Source: Hemibagrus wyckioides (taxonomy: Eukaryota; Chordata; Actinopteri; Siluriformes; Bagridae). From it: a stretch of DNA of 64,000 nt. The stretch spans positions 15,043,917 to 15,107,916 of the forward strand of contig NC_080735.1 in assembly GCF_019097595.1 (NCBI RefSeq). Direction: 5' to 3'. Of this stretch, positions 33,785-46,337 are shown piece by piece. The position numbers and the translations under genes are program-made. Each line of letters opens with the position of its first letter. Within the stretch, counting starts at the first letter, position 1. The notes below the pieces were generated by a model. That model did not search any database. It was not told the origin of the DNA and was given only the letters and a program-made list of their open reading frames with translations.

Positions 33785-34070
33785 GTGGCGGAGCAGTAAA
33801 GGTGGAGCGAAAAGTGAAACCAAAATAAACGTCATCACGGCCAGCGAATAGGAACGGGGAATCAGCTGAGCGCAAACCCACGCAGGTGTATTGCTGGAGT
33901 GAACGCCGGAGGGTCACCGAGAGCGCAAAGTCGCGTGTTTGTCTCAGGAGTAAATTGGGAAGTGCGGTTTACCAGGATGCCTTCTTTCCTTGATGAAAAT
34001 CCACCCAATCCGCTGTTTGAAACTCTGTCGATGGTTTTGTTTTGCTTTTGTTTAATTGTGATAGATGTAT
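33785..34070 (+). other. CpG-containing segment with a short ATG frame
   Basis: 33785-33975 is GC- and CpG-richer than anything within several kb. An ATG in ACCAGGATGC context (33977) opens a short frame starting MPSFLDENPPNPLFETLS and ends at 34072. It could be a displaced first exon and promoter of a host gene, or a retrocopy end. Not recognised. No splice donor is convincing. Confidence 0.25.
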
Positions 34071-34312
34071 AATTTATAGTTTCTTACTTGTGAAAAATAC
34101 ATGCAAACCTTAATCAGAAATTTTCTTTCTATTTGCACTTATTTTCTGACATATCTATTGTTATTGTTATTATTATTATTATTATGTTATATGTAATAGG
34201 TGGCGTTTGACGGCAATATAGGTTAATTATTTAATTATTTTGACAGGTTAACCCCGTCTGGCGCCCAAGCTAGCATTATTTTAGTTAAAATGTTCACTTG
34301 GGTGTTCACTTG

Positions 34313-34419
<107 letters not shown>

Positions 34420-34469
34420 GCATACATTCAACTCCCGAACTCCCAGTGTCCCAGTGTTCTGAGTTTCCA

Positions 34470-35790
34470 GTGTGCTTAAAAAATGCTTAAAAATGCTTTA
34501 CTCCCCTTCAAGAGCCTGATCTAATTCACTAATTCCACATTTTTCCTTAAACAGATATTACCAGTAGCTACCGCACCCCTTCTAAAAATGATAAATTCTA
34601 TAGCACTGGCTATGTGCCTAAGTCTTTTAAGCTAGCAGTTATCAAACCCCTGATTAAAAAAACGGACCTCGACCCCTGTCAGCTATTCAACTATAGGCCA
34701 ATATCAAACATGCCCTTTATCTCCAAGATCCTAGAAAAGGCAGTTATGTTTTCACTTACATAGGAAGAAAATTCATGAAATGTATCAGTCAGGATTTAGA
34801 CCTCACCATAGCACAGAGACAGCACTGGTTAAAGTGGTCAATGACCTGTTACTGGCTTTTTATCAGGGTTGTGTCTCATTACTGGTGTTACTCAAACTTA
34901 GTGTAGCGTTTGACACCACTGACCACACTATTCTACTTGATAGGCTAGAACATGTTGGTGTTAAAGGAACAGCCCTCTCCTGGCTCAGGTCTTATTTGAC
35001 TGATCGTTATCAGTTTATAGATCTAGATGGTGACTTCTTTATGCATACCAAGGGGAAGTGGTGGCTCACACAGGTAAGGCTCTGGGTGACTGATCAAATG
35101 GTTGGGGGTTCGAGCCCCAGTACTGCCAAGCTAGTGCTGTTGGGTCCCTTAACCCTCCCTGCTCCAGGGGTGCCATATCACGGCTGACTCTGCTCTCTGA
35201 CCCCAGCTTCCTATTTTAGGGGCAGTGGTGGCTCAAGTGGTTAAGGCTCTGGAGTCGTTGACCGGAGGATCAGGGGTTCAAGCCCCAGCACCACCAAGTT
35301 GCCACTGTTGGGCCCTTGAGCAAGGCCCTTAACCCTCTCTGCTCCAGGGGTGCCGTATCATGGCTGACCCTGCGCTCTGACCCCCAACCTCGAAGGATGG
35401 GATATGCGAAGAAAGAATTTCACTGTGCTGTAATGTATATGTGACAAATAAAGGCTGTTTCATTTCATTTTCATTTTCGTTATGTTCGGTGTTCCACAAA
35501 GTTCTGTCTTAGGCCTATTGCCCTTGGTGCAATTATTTGTAAAAATGGTATTATCTTCCACTGTTATGCCGATGACACACAGCGATATGTTTCAGCTAAG
35601 TCAGATGAGAGACACCAGCTTATTAAGATTGAAGAATGTGTAAAGGACATTGGACAGTGGATGCTTACTAACTTCCTCCTGCTTAACTCTGACAAGACAT
35701 AGATGCTTGTACTAGGACCACATGCAGCTAGAAGTAAGCTTTCTGATTACAGAGTAACTGAGGATGGTCTTTCTGTTTCATCTTGGTGTG
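34470..35790 (+). mobile_element. L2-like LINE reverse transcriptase part with SINE insertion (U0)
   Basis: 34780-35055 reads the same L2 palm motifs, then is interrupted at about 35052 by SINE-like sequence and resumes at about 35485 (TATGTTCGGTGTTCC). Not functional. Confidence 0.8.
35052..35484 (+). mobile_element. Two tandem tRNA-type SINE segments inside the L2 of U0
   Basis: Both start with a GTGGTGGCTCA tRNA-like head and have a B-box-like GGTTC(G/A)A(G)CCC (near 35106 and 35276) and the CTTAACCCTC(C/T)CTGCTCCAG phrase. Only the second (35220-35484) has the LINE-like tail ending TGTGACAAATAAAGGCTGTT. They split the L2 coding region between MHTK and MFGVPQ. No clear target duplication. 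Confidence 0.75.
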
Positions 35791-36215
35791 ATTCTTTTTT
35801 TCAGATCCTCAGAGAGTTCTTTGCTATGAGGTGCAATGTTGAACTTCCAGTGACCAGTATGAGAGAGTGTGAGAGCGATAACACCAAATTTAACATACCT
35901 GCTCCCCATTCACACCTGAGACCTTGTAACACTAACAAGTCACATGACACCAGGGAGGGTAAATGGCTAATAAGGCCCTAATTTGGACATTTCCACTTAG
36001 GGGTGTACTCACTTTTGTTGCCAACGGTTTAGACATTAATGGCTGTGTGTTGAGTTATTTTGAGGGGAGAGCAAATTTACACTGTTATACAGGCTGTACA
36101 CTCACTATTTTACATTGTAGCAGAGTGTCATTTCTTCAGTGTTGTCACATGAAAAAGATATAATAAAATATTTACAAAAATGTGAGGGGTGTACTGACTT
36201 TTGTGAGATACTGTA
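35791..36215 (+). mobile_element. Tc1/mariner fragment, U0/U3 boundary
   Basis: Same fragment and same right terminus as at 3793-4211, with small changes such as AGAGCAAATT in place of ACAGCAAATT. Confidence 0.58.
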
Positions 36216-36490
36216 AATCAAATAATTTGTGTGCACAAACACTTACCTTTCACAACACCCTCTCAACCTATCTGTCTTCTTGTGAATTCGGCTGTAAACA
36301 GTTCTTCAGAAACAGCGCAAAATTGCTTTGATTATAGTGATCTTTGCATGCCTTTGCATGCCTTTGTCCATATTAGGTTTTTCTTGGCATGTCTTACGAT
36401 ACTTGTACTTTCTGCGTGAGAACACTTGCTGAATGAAATGTCTCTGCCCTCATGCTCCCCTTCCCCCTCCACACCAAACACATTTCACAA
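36216..36490 (-). promoter_or_regulatory. SNTX-gene 5' module remnant in U3, truncated
   Basis: Keeps the exon end and intact donor seen in U1, but is cut at about 36490, where L2 sequence starts abruptly. Confidence 0.45.
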
Positions 36491-37010
36491 AAATCTTATC
36501 CATACTGCATTGGCTCGCAGCCAAATTTCGCATTGATTCTAAAATACTTTTACTAACCTATAAAACACCAAATGGTCTCACCTTGCCAGCAGTACCTGAG
36601 TGATCTTTTGATTATTTATGATCTGCAATGCCTACATCGATCAAGGATACAGCAGGGGGCAGAGCTTTTTCTTACAAAGCCACAATTCCACAGTTATGGA
36701 ACAGCCTTTCATTTAGTGTTCGGGATTCAGACACAGTCTCAATGTTTAAGTCTAGTCTAAAGACACATTTGTTAAGTCAAGCTTTTAATATATAGTTTTT
36801 TTTAGGTAAAGGAGCAGATATATATTCAACTCCCAAACTCCCAGTGTTCTGAGTTTCCAGTGTGACCACTTGGCTCTACCCCTAGTCGGAGTCTCATCAT
36901 TTTGCTGGTGCTCACTGATGGTCTGGATGGGAGTTTTTCTCTGCCACCATCGCCCCAGGCTTGCTTATTAGGGATAAAATAGGGATAAAATAGTAACTTT
37001 AATTTAAACT
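36491..37010 (+). mobile_element. L2-like LINE 3' part, shortened (U3)
   Basis: Starts abruptly at the LSILHWL-coding region and has an internal deletion after 36820. The tail retains the L2-style ending GCTTGCTTATTAGGGATAAA near 36960. Confidence 0.72.
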
Positions 37011-37097
37011 TATATATAACTTATAACTTATGTAACTTCTCTACTTTGAGCAGAATCTAACAAAAATTGTCAGTGGATTTGGGGAAGATGCGAATCC

Positions 37098-38082
37098 TCA
37101 GATAGTGGCAGGATTGGTGACGGTGACTTTCAGATTAATATCATCCACCTGTTTAAAAAAAAAAGAAATCATCTCTTAATATTCCTGTTTGTTATGAGGT
37201 ACATCTAAAATATAATATATGATATATTTTGTAAATTGAGACTGTCTTTTAATAAGGGTTTCATTTCCAGTAGTATGTCCTACAGATGTGTTTACCAAAA
37301 TATTGACCTACTTCAGTAATGGCAAAAGTGTTCATGAAGACATCTCCTTAATGTGAAGTGTAGTCACTGTATTCACTGGTATATGATGCTTAAACTTGCA
37401 GTATTTGAGGACATTCATGATCACCTGAACAAAAAAGTATAAGCTTATGTAATCCAAATGCTTAAAGTCTTTAACCCCTTCATTTATTTTATCAGTAACA
37501 TCACACCTTATAGAATTCTGGTTTAATAACCATGATGTTATCAAAAGCTGCTCCTTCGTTAAAGGGCCCCTTGGTGCCCTCTCTTCATTGCCCCATATCT
37601 CTTTCTCACGGCTGTTAAGGACCACAGAGTCCTTGGCTCTTTTGAGATTGAGAGCAATATCATGAAGGTACCTTGGCCCAGTCTGCAAATTTATTTCAAA
37701 GCAGAAAGAAATCATTTTTAATATTTAATTTACTGTAACTGTAACAGATAGTGAGAAATTTCAAGCTATTCTATTCTATTCAATATTGCCTTTCATTCAA
37801 ACTGTCTTGAAATGAATATGCATTTAGCATACCATTCACAATCTGATGGAACAACCACTTGGAAGAACAAAGCCACATCAGGTCTCAAGCCTCCAGGGAC
37901 TGATCCTAAAAATGGATTGCTCTGTTGTGTTTAAGCATCATTCATGTTATAATGATAAAAATCTATTCATATGGTTATAGTATCATAAAAATTCAATCTA
38001 TTGGTTTGCTCATTCATTCTGAAATTGATTCTGAAATGAAGATGTTACTCACAGGGTTACAGACTGGATGTGGCACATCAGA
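37098..38082 (-). pseudogene. Complete but broken galectin-like exon set in U3
   Basis: Minus strand: 30-nt microexon 38082-38053, 89-nt exon 37921-37833 (SVPGGLRP type), core exon about 37701-37507, exon 4 at 37424-37312 and terminal exon 37148-37098 ending NPATI and a stop. The core contains VVLNSREKEIWGNEER, so the V, N, W, E, R half of the galectin sugar-binding signature is present, but the H-x-N-x-R strand reads NLKRA. Three lesions disable it: the core exon's acceptor AG is TG, the core exon is about one base short, and exon 4 has a one-base deletion (113 instead of 114 nt) that stops the frame after KEMSS. Same exon plan as the galectin sets downstream of the SNTX-like gene. Confidence 0.78.
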
Positions 38083-38299
38083 CTGGATGTCAGAAAGATT
38101 TGTGCGTGAGATGCCAGTGTTCAGTTCCTTACCAAAAGTAGATGTGCTCCAGTTCTGGAGAGAGAGCATATGTATACGAATTCAAACTCATGTATGAATA
38201 ATACTAATGAAACTTGCTTGTTTCTCATTTATGACAAACAGAAAGTGCTGCAAACTTGATGTTAGATTACAAAGCAAAAACAATTACATCAAAACTACA

Positions 38300-39696
38300 A
38301 TGAGAACTAAAGGTAATCAAGGCAAGGGATTGCAAAAACTGCTAGATTTGAGCGAGAAGTCATTCATATAAAGTTAACTTCGACCTAAAACAGTGCACAG
38401 AGCAGGACATCTAAAATGAAAAAGGCAGACTCACACAAGCATTAAACAATCAGCTAGGAAACTAGAACATAAATGGCATCAAACTAAATTGGCAGTATTT
38501 CCAGTTAGCATGGAAGGAAAGCCTTCTGAGCTACAAAACTTCTCTTAGTACCGCTAGATCAGCACATCTCTGCCCTGATCGAAGATAAAAAAATCCTAGA
38601 TTTTCATTTAGTACTGTAGCAATACCAACTAGGAGTAAAACCAATGTAAAAAACACACCACTTATGTGCAGCAGCAATGACTTCATGATTTTTTTAATGG
38701 AAAAACTGATAATATCGGGCAAAAATGTAGACTATTAATTTAAAAGCAATTTATTTGATAGATAATCCTTTAGATTATATAACTATTTCTGATCAGAAAA
38801 AAATGCTTAAAAATGCTTTACTCCCCTTCAAGAGCCTGATCTAATTTCACTAATTCCACATTTTTCCTTAAACAGATATTGCCAGTAGCTACCGCACCCC
38901 TTCTAAAAATGATAAATTCTATCGCACTGGCTATGTGCCTAAGTCTTTTAAGCTAGCAGTTATCAAACCCCTGATCAAAAACGGACCTCGACCCCTGTCA
39001 GCTATTCAACTATAGGCCAATATCAAACATGCCCTTTATCTCCAAGATCCTAGAAAAGGCTGTAGCACAGCAGTTATGTTTACACTTACATAGGAAGAAA
39101 ATTCATGAAATGTATCAGTCAGGATTTAGACTTCACCATAGCACAGAGACAGCACTGGTTAAAGTGGTCAATGACTTGTTACTGGCTTTTTATCAGGGTT
39201 GTGTCTCATTACTGGTGTTACTCAAACTTAGTGTAGCGTTTGACACCACTGACCACACTATTCTACTTGATAGGCTAGAAACATGTTGGTGTTAAAGGAA
39301 CAGCCCTCTCCTGGCTCAGGTCTTATTTGGACTGATCGTTATCAGTTTGTAGATCTAGATGGTGACTTCTCTATGCATACCAAGGTTATGTTCGGTGTTC
39401 CACAAAGTTCTGTCTTAGGCCCATTGCCCTTGGTGCAATTATTTGTAAAAATGGTATTAGTTTCCACTGTTATGCTGATGACACACAGCGATATGTTTCA
39501 GCTAAGTCAGATGAGAGACACCAGCTTATTAAGATTGAAGAATGTGTAAAGGACATTGGACAGTGGATGCTTACTAACTTCCTCCTGCTTAACTCTGACA
39601 AGACATAGATGCTTGTACTAGGACCACATGCAGCTAGAAGTAAGCTTTCTGATTACAGAGTAACTGAGGATGGTCTTTCTGTTTCATCTTGGTGTG
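38300..39696 (+). mobile_element. L2-like LINE, linker and reverse transcriptase palm (U3)
   Basis: 39029-39295 includes the upstream [24 protein letters not shown] motif and the [17 protein letters not shown] palm region. Single-base insertions near 39280 (GAAACATG) and 39330 (TTTGGACTG) shift the frame. Confidence 0.82.
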
Positions 39697-40118
39697 ATTC
39701 TTTTTTCAGATCCTCAGAGAGTTCTTTTTGCCATGAGGTGCCATGTTGAACTTCCAGTGACCAGTATGAGAGAGTGTGAGAGCGATAACACCAAATTTAA
39801 CATACCTGCTCCCATTCACACCTGAGACCTTGTAACACTAACAAGTCACATGACACCAGGGAGGGTAAATGGCTAATTAGGCCTAATTTGAACATTTCCA
39901 CTTAGGGGTGTACTCACTTTGTTGCCAACGGTTTAGACATTAATGGCTGTGTGTTGAGTTATTTTGAGGGGAGAGCAAATTTACACTGTTATACAGGCTG
40001 TACACTCACTATTTTACATTGTAGCAGAGTGTCATTTCTTCAGTGTTGTCACATGAAAAGATATAATAAAATATTTACAAAAATGTGAGAGGTGTACTGA
40101 CTTTTGTGAGATACTGTA
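39697..40118 (+). mobile_element. Tc1/mariner fragment, U3/U4 boundary
   Basis: Same fragment as at 35791-36215. One T is missing from the CACTTTTGTT run at the unit start. Confidence 0.58.
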
Positions 40119-40680
40119 AATCAAATAATTTGTGTGCACAAACACTTACCTTTCACAACACCCTCTCAACCTATCTGTCTTCATGTGAATTCGGCTGTAA
40201 ACAGTTCTTCAGATACAGCAGAGATCGCTTTGATTACAGTGATCTTTGCATGCCTCTCTTTGATCTTTGCATGATTGCTTTGATTACAGTGATCTTTGAT
40301 GCCTTTGCATGCCTTTGTCCATATTAGGTTTGTCTTGGCATGTGTTATGATACTTGTACTTTCTGCGTGAGAACACTTGCTGAATGAAACGTCTCTGCCC
40401 TCATGCTCCCCTTCCCCCTCCACACCAAACACATTTCACAAAAGACCACCGAAGTTTAGTTGTACGTTAAACTAAAATGAAACAGAGCAACTTGCTAAAG
40501 TATGTGTGAAAAAGACATCGTGCAGCCAAGAGAAGAAAGATAATTTTCAGGAGCCATCAATCTCGAGCAGTAAGGAGCTGACTATTACCTCATTCACCTA
40601 TTACTCCATCACACTTGCTATTACTATTACTCTGGTGCACACTTTAACATCGCTGTTGAGGATTCTGAACCTAAATTATT
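40119..40680 (-). promoter_or_regulatory. SNTX-gene 5' module remnant in U4
   Basis: Same module with intact donor. The TGCATGCC-type minisatellite is rearranged relative to U1 (a GATCTTTGCATG motif recurs). Confidence 0.46.
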
Positions 40681-41463
40681 TGTTAGAACTATAAAAACTA
40701 GTTCATGCTTTTGTTACTTCTAGTTGGATTATTGTAATGCCTTACTGTCTGGATGTTTCAGTAGGAGCATAAACAATCTCCAGTTAGTCCAGAACACAGC
40801 AGCTAGAGTCCTAACCAGAACCAGAAGATATGAACACATCCCTCCAATCTTATCCATACTGCACTGGCTCCCAGCCAAATTTCACATTGATTCTAAAATA
40901 CTTTTACTAACCTATAAAACACTAAATGGTCTCAGGCCATAGTACCTGAGTGATCTTTTGGTTATTTATGATCTGCAATGCCTACATCGATCAAAGGGTG
41001 CAGGTTATTTGGTAGTACCTTAAGTAGCAAAGGATACAGCAGGGGACAGAGCTTTTTCTTACAAAGCCACAATTCCACAGTTATGGAACAACCTTTCATT
41101 TAGTGTTCGGGATTCAGACACAGTCTCAATGTTTAAGTCTAGTCTAAAGACACATTTGTTAAGTCAAGCTTTTAATATATAGTTTTTTTAGGTAAAGGAG
41201 CAGATCTAGAAGGTTCATGGGAATAGAGTGTTTGGTATACTGGAATTTTTGGATGCTGTTGCCTTTACCACCCTCACAAGTCGCTCAGGTTTGCTGACTG
41301 TGAAGTGGTTGAATGCTTTATGTCCCAGGAAGCCTTCATGTCTGTTACCTTCTCGCTCTCCCTTTTAGTTATGCTGTCATAGCTAGTCTTGCCAGAGTCC
41401 CTGCCTGTAAGTTTCACATAAACTATATTGTCTCTAAACATCACATGATCACAAGCATACTTA

Positions 41464-41508
<45 letters not shown>

Positions 41509-41630
41509 TCTCTGTCAAGCATACATTCAACTCCCAAACTCCCAGTGTTCTGAGTTTCCAGTGTGACCACTGGCGCTACCCCTAGTCAGAGTCTCCTCAT
41601 TTACTGGTGCTCACTGACGCTGTGGATGGG
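40681..41630 (+). mobile_element. L2-like LINE C-terminal part (U4)
   Basis: 40724-40942 encodes the same 72-residue end of the L2 reverse transcriptase as in U1. A (CT)n run lies at about 41468-41502. Confidence 0.8.
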
Positions 41631-41631
41631 A

Positions 41632-42095
41632 GTTAAGGACCACAGAGTCTTTGTCTCTTTTGAGATTGAGAGCAATATCATGAAGGTACCTTGGCCCAGT
41701 CTGCAAATTTATTTCAAAGCTGAAAGAAATCATTTTTAACATTTAATTTACTGTAACTGTAACAGATAGTGAGAAATTTCAAGCTATTCTATTCAATATT
41801 GCCTTTCATTCAAACTGTCTTGAAATGAATATGCATTTAGCATACCATTCACAATCTGATGGAACAACCACTTGGAAGAACAAAGCCACATCAGGTCTCA
41901 AGCCTCCAGGGATTGATCCTAAAAATGGATTGCTCTGTTGTGTTTAAGCATCATTCATGTTATAATGATAAAAATCTATTCATGTGGTTATAGTATCATA
42001 AACATTCAATCTATTGGCTTGCTCATTCATTCTGAAATTGACTCTGAAATGAAGATGTTACTCACAGGGTTGCAGACTGGATGTGGCACATCAGA
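41632..42095 (-). pseudogene. Galectin-type CRD exon remnants in U4
   Basis: Partner of 1711-2174: microexon 42095-42066, 89-nt exon 41934-41846 and truncated core exon 41719-41632, with the same deletion end. Nonfunctional for the same reason. Confidence 0.7.
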
Positions 42096-42309
42096 CTGGA
42101 TGTCAGAAAGATTTGTGCGTGAGATGCCAGTGTTCAGTTCCTTACCAAAAGTAGATGTGCTCCAATTCTGGAGAGAGAGCATATGCATACGAATTCAAAC
42201 TCATGTATGAATAATACTAATGAAACTTGCTTGTTTCTCATTTATGACAAACGAAAGTGCTGTAAACTTGATGTTAGATTACAAAGCTTAAAACAATTAC
42301 ATCAAAAAT

Positions 42310-43700
42310 ACAACGAGAACTAAAGGTAATCAAGGCAAGGGGATTGCAAAACTGCTAGATTTGAGCGAGAAGTCATTCATATAAAGTTAACTCGACCTAA
42401 AACAGTGCACAGAGCAGGACATCTAAAATGAAAAAGGCAGACTCACACAAGCATTAAAACAATCAGCTAGGAAACTAGAACATAAATGGCATCAAACTAA
42501 ATTGGCAGTATTTCAGTTAGCATGGAAGGAAAGCCTTCTGAGCTACAAAACTTCTCTTAGTACCGCTTAGATCAGCACATCTCTGCCCTGATCAAGATAA
42601 AAAAAAATCCTAGATCTTCATTTAGTACTGTAGCAAAACCAACTAGGAGTAAAACCAATGTAAAAAAACGACACCACTTATGCAGCAGCAATGACTTCAT
42701 GATTTTTTAATGGAAAAACTGATAATATCGGGCAAAAATGTAGACTATTAATTTAAAAGCAATTCATTTGATAGATTATCCTTTAGATAATATAACTATT
42801 TCTGATCAGAAAAAATGCTTAAAAATGCTTTACTCCCTTCAAGAGCCTGATCTAATTTCACTAATTCCACATTTTTCCTTAAACAGATATTGCCAGTAGC
42901 TACCACACCCCTTCTAAAAATGATAAATTCTATAGCACTGGCTATGTGCCTAAGTCTTTTAAGCTAGCAGTTATCAAACCCCTGATTAAAAAAAAAAACG
43001 GACCTCGACCCTGTCAGCTATTCAACTATAAGCCAATATCAAACATGCCCTTTATCTCCAAGATCCTAGAAAAGGCAGTTATGTTTACACTTACATAGGA
43101 AGAAAAATTCATGAAATGTATCAGTCAGGATTTAGACCTCACCATAGCACAGAGACAGCACTGGTTAAAGTGGTCAATGACCTGTTACTGGCTTTTTATC
43201 AGGGTTGTGTCTCATTACTGGTGTTACTCAAACTTAGTGTAGCTGCTTGACACCACTGACCACACTATTCTACTTGATAGGCTAGAACATGTTGGTGTTA
43301 AAGGAACAGCCCTCTCCTGGCTCAGGTCTTATTTGACTGATCGTTATCAGTTTGTAGATCTAGATGGTGACTTCTTTATGCATACCAAGGTAATGTTCGG
43401 TGTTCCACAAAGTTCTGTCTTAGGCCCATTGCCCTTGGTGCAATTATTTGTAAAAATGGTATTAGCTTCCACTGTTATGCTGGATGACACACAGCGATAT
43501 GTTTCAGCTAAGTCAGATGAGAGACACCAGCTTATTAAGATTGAAGAATGTGTAAAGGACATTGGACAGTGGATGCTTACTAACTTCCTCCTGCTTAACT
43601 CTGACAAGACATAGATGCTTGTACTAGGACCACATGCAGCTAGAAGTAAGCTTTCTGATTACAGAGTAACTGAGGATGGTCTTTCTGTTTCATCTTGGTG
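42310..43700 (+). mobile_element. L2-like LINE, linker and reverse transcriptase palm (U4)
   Basis: Partner of 2395-3792. Frames are interrupted by several one-base indels, for example TAGCTGCTTGAC near 43241 and CTGGATGAC near 43481. Confidence 0.82.
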
Positions 43701-44124
43701 TGATTCTTTTTTCAGGTCCTCGGAGAGTTCTTTGCCATGAGGTGCCATGTTGAACTTCCAGTGACCAGTATGAGAGAGTGTGAGAGCGATAACACCAAAT
43801 TTAACATACCTGCTCCCCATTCACACCTGAGACCTTGTAACACTAACAAGTCACATGACACCAGGGAGGGTAAATGGCTAATTAGGCCTAATTTGGATAT
43901 TTCCACTTAGGGGTGTACTCACTTTTGTTGCCAACGGTTTAGACATTAATGGCTGTGTGTTGAGTTATTTTGAGGGGACAGCAAATTTACACTGTTATAC
44001 AGGCTGTACACTCACTACTTTACATTGTAGCAGAGTGTCATTTCTTCAGTGTTGTCACATGAAAAGATATAATAAAATATTTACAAAAATGTGAGGGGTG
44101 TACTGACTTTTGTGAGATACTGTA
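43701..44124 (+). mobile_element. Tc1/mariner fragment, U4/U5 boundary
   Basis: Copy-B partner of 3793-4211, nearly identical to it. Confidence 0.58.
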
Positions 44125-44660
44125 AATCAAATAATTTGTGTGCACAAACACTTAGCTTTCACAACGCCGTTTCAACCTGTCTGTCTTCTTGTGAATTCGG
44201 CTGTAAACAGTTCTTCAGAAACAGCTCAAATTGCTTTGATTACAGTGTCCTTTGGATGCCTTTGCATGCCTTTGCATGCCTTTGTCCATATTAGGTTTGT
44301 CTTGGAATGTGTTACGATACTTGTACTTTCTGCATGAGAACACTTGCTGAATGAAACGTCTCTGCCCTCATGCTCCCTCTTCCCCTCCACACCAAGCACA
44401 TTTCACAAAAGGCCACGAAGTTTAGTTGTACGTTAAACTAAAATGAAACAGAGCAACTTGCTAAAGTATGTGTGAAAAAGACATCCGTGCAGCCGCAGAA
44501 GAAAGATAATTTTCAGGAGCCATCAATCTCGAGCAGTAAGGAGCTGGACTATTACCTCATTCACCTATTACTCCATCACACTTGCTATTACTTATTACTC
44601 TGGTGCACACTTTAACATCGCTGTTGAGGATTCTGAACCTAAATTATTTGTTAGAACTAT
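44125..44660 (-). promoter_or_regulatory. SNTX-gene 5' module remnant in U5
   Basis: Partner of the U2 module with the same mutated donor (GT to CT), plus several private one-base indels. Confidence 0.45.
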
Positions 44661-45439
44661 AAAAACTAGTTCATGCTTTTGTTACTTCTAGTTGGATTAT
44701 TGTAATGCCTTACTGTCTGGATGTTTCAGTAGGAGCATAAACAATCTCCAGTTAGTCCAGAACACAGCAGCTAGAGTCCTAACCAGAACCAGAAGATATG
44801 AACACATCCCTCCAATCTTATCCATACTGCACTGGCTCCCAGCCAAATTTCACATTGATTCTAAAATACTTTTACTAACCTATAAAACACTAAATGGTCT
44901 CAGGCCATAGTACCTGAGTGATCTTTTTGGTTATTTATGATCTGCAATGCCTACATCGATCAAAGGGTGCAGGTTATTTGGTAGTACCTTAAGTAGCAAA
45001 GGATACAGCAGGGGGCAGAGCTTTTTCTTACAACGCCACAATTCCACAGTTATGGAACAACCTTTCATTTAGTGTTCGGGATTCAGACACAGTCTCAATG
45101 TTTAAGTCTAGGCTGAAGACACATTTGTTTAGTCAAGTTTTCATTGTATAATTTTTTTAGGTAAAGGAGCAGATCTAGAAGGTTCATAGGCATAAATTGT
45201 TTGGTCTACTGGGATGTTTGGATGTTGTTGCCTTTACCACCCTTACCACCTTGGTTGGATGCTTTATGTCCCCGGAAGCCTTCATATCTGTCACCTTCTG
45301 GCTCGCCCTTTTAGTTATGCTGTCATAGCTAGTCTTGCTAGAGTCCCTGCCTGCACTTTACACATAATCTATATTGTCTTTAAATATCACATTATCACAA
45401 GCATACTTAATATCTCTCTCTCTCTCTCTCTCTCTCTCT
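44661..45439 (+). mobile_element. L2-like LINE C-terminal part (U5)
   Basis: 44692-44910 encodes the same L2 end. It has the Arg form (NTAARVLTRT) where U2 has Ser. Confidence 0.8.

Positions 45440-46337
<898 letters not shown>

Larger units (their letters stand above)
36000..39904. repeat. 4-kb array unit U3, with the fullest galectin part
   Basis: The SNTX-type 5' module is truncated at about 36490 and the L2 C-terminal part is shortened. In exchange the unit keeps a complete galectin exon set (37098-38082) before the L2 reverse-transcriptase part. It best shows what the array descends from. Confidence 0.88.
39905..43909. repeat. 4-kb array unit U4
   Basis: Counterpart of U1 in copy B, with the same internal galectin deletion. 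It has extra single-base changes relative to U1, for example an added C in the L2 frame near 43243 and an added G near 43483. Confidence 0.9.
43910..45439. repeat. 4-kb array unit U5, truncated
   Basis: Counterpart of U2. It shows several one-base insertions or deletions against U2 within 44370-44600, more than the flanking duplicated DNA does. Confidence 0.88.
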
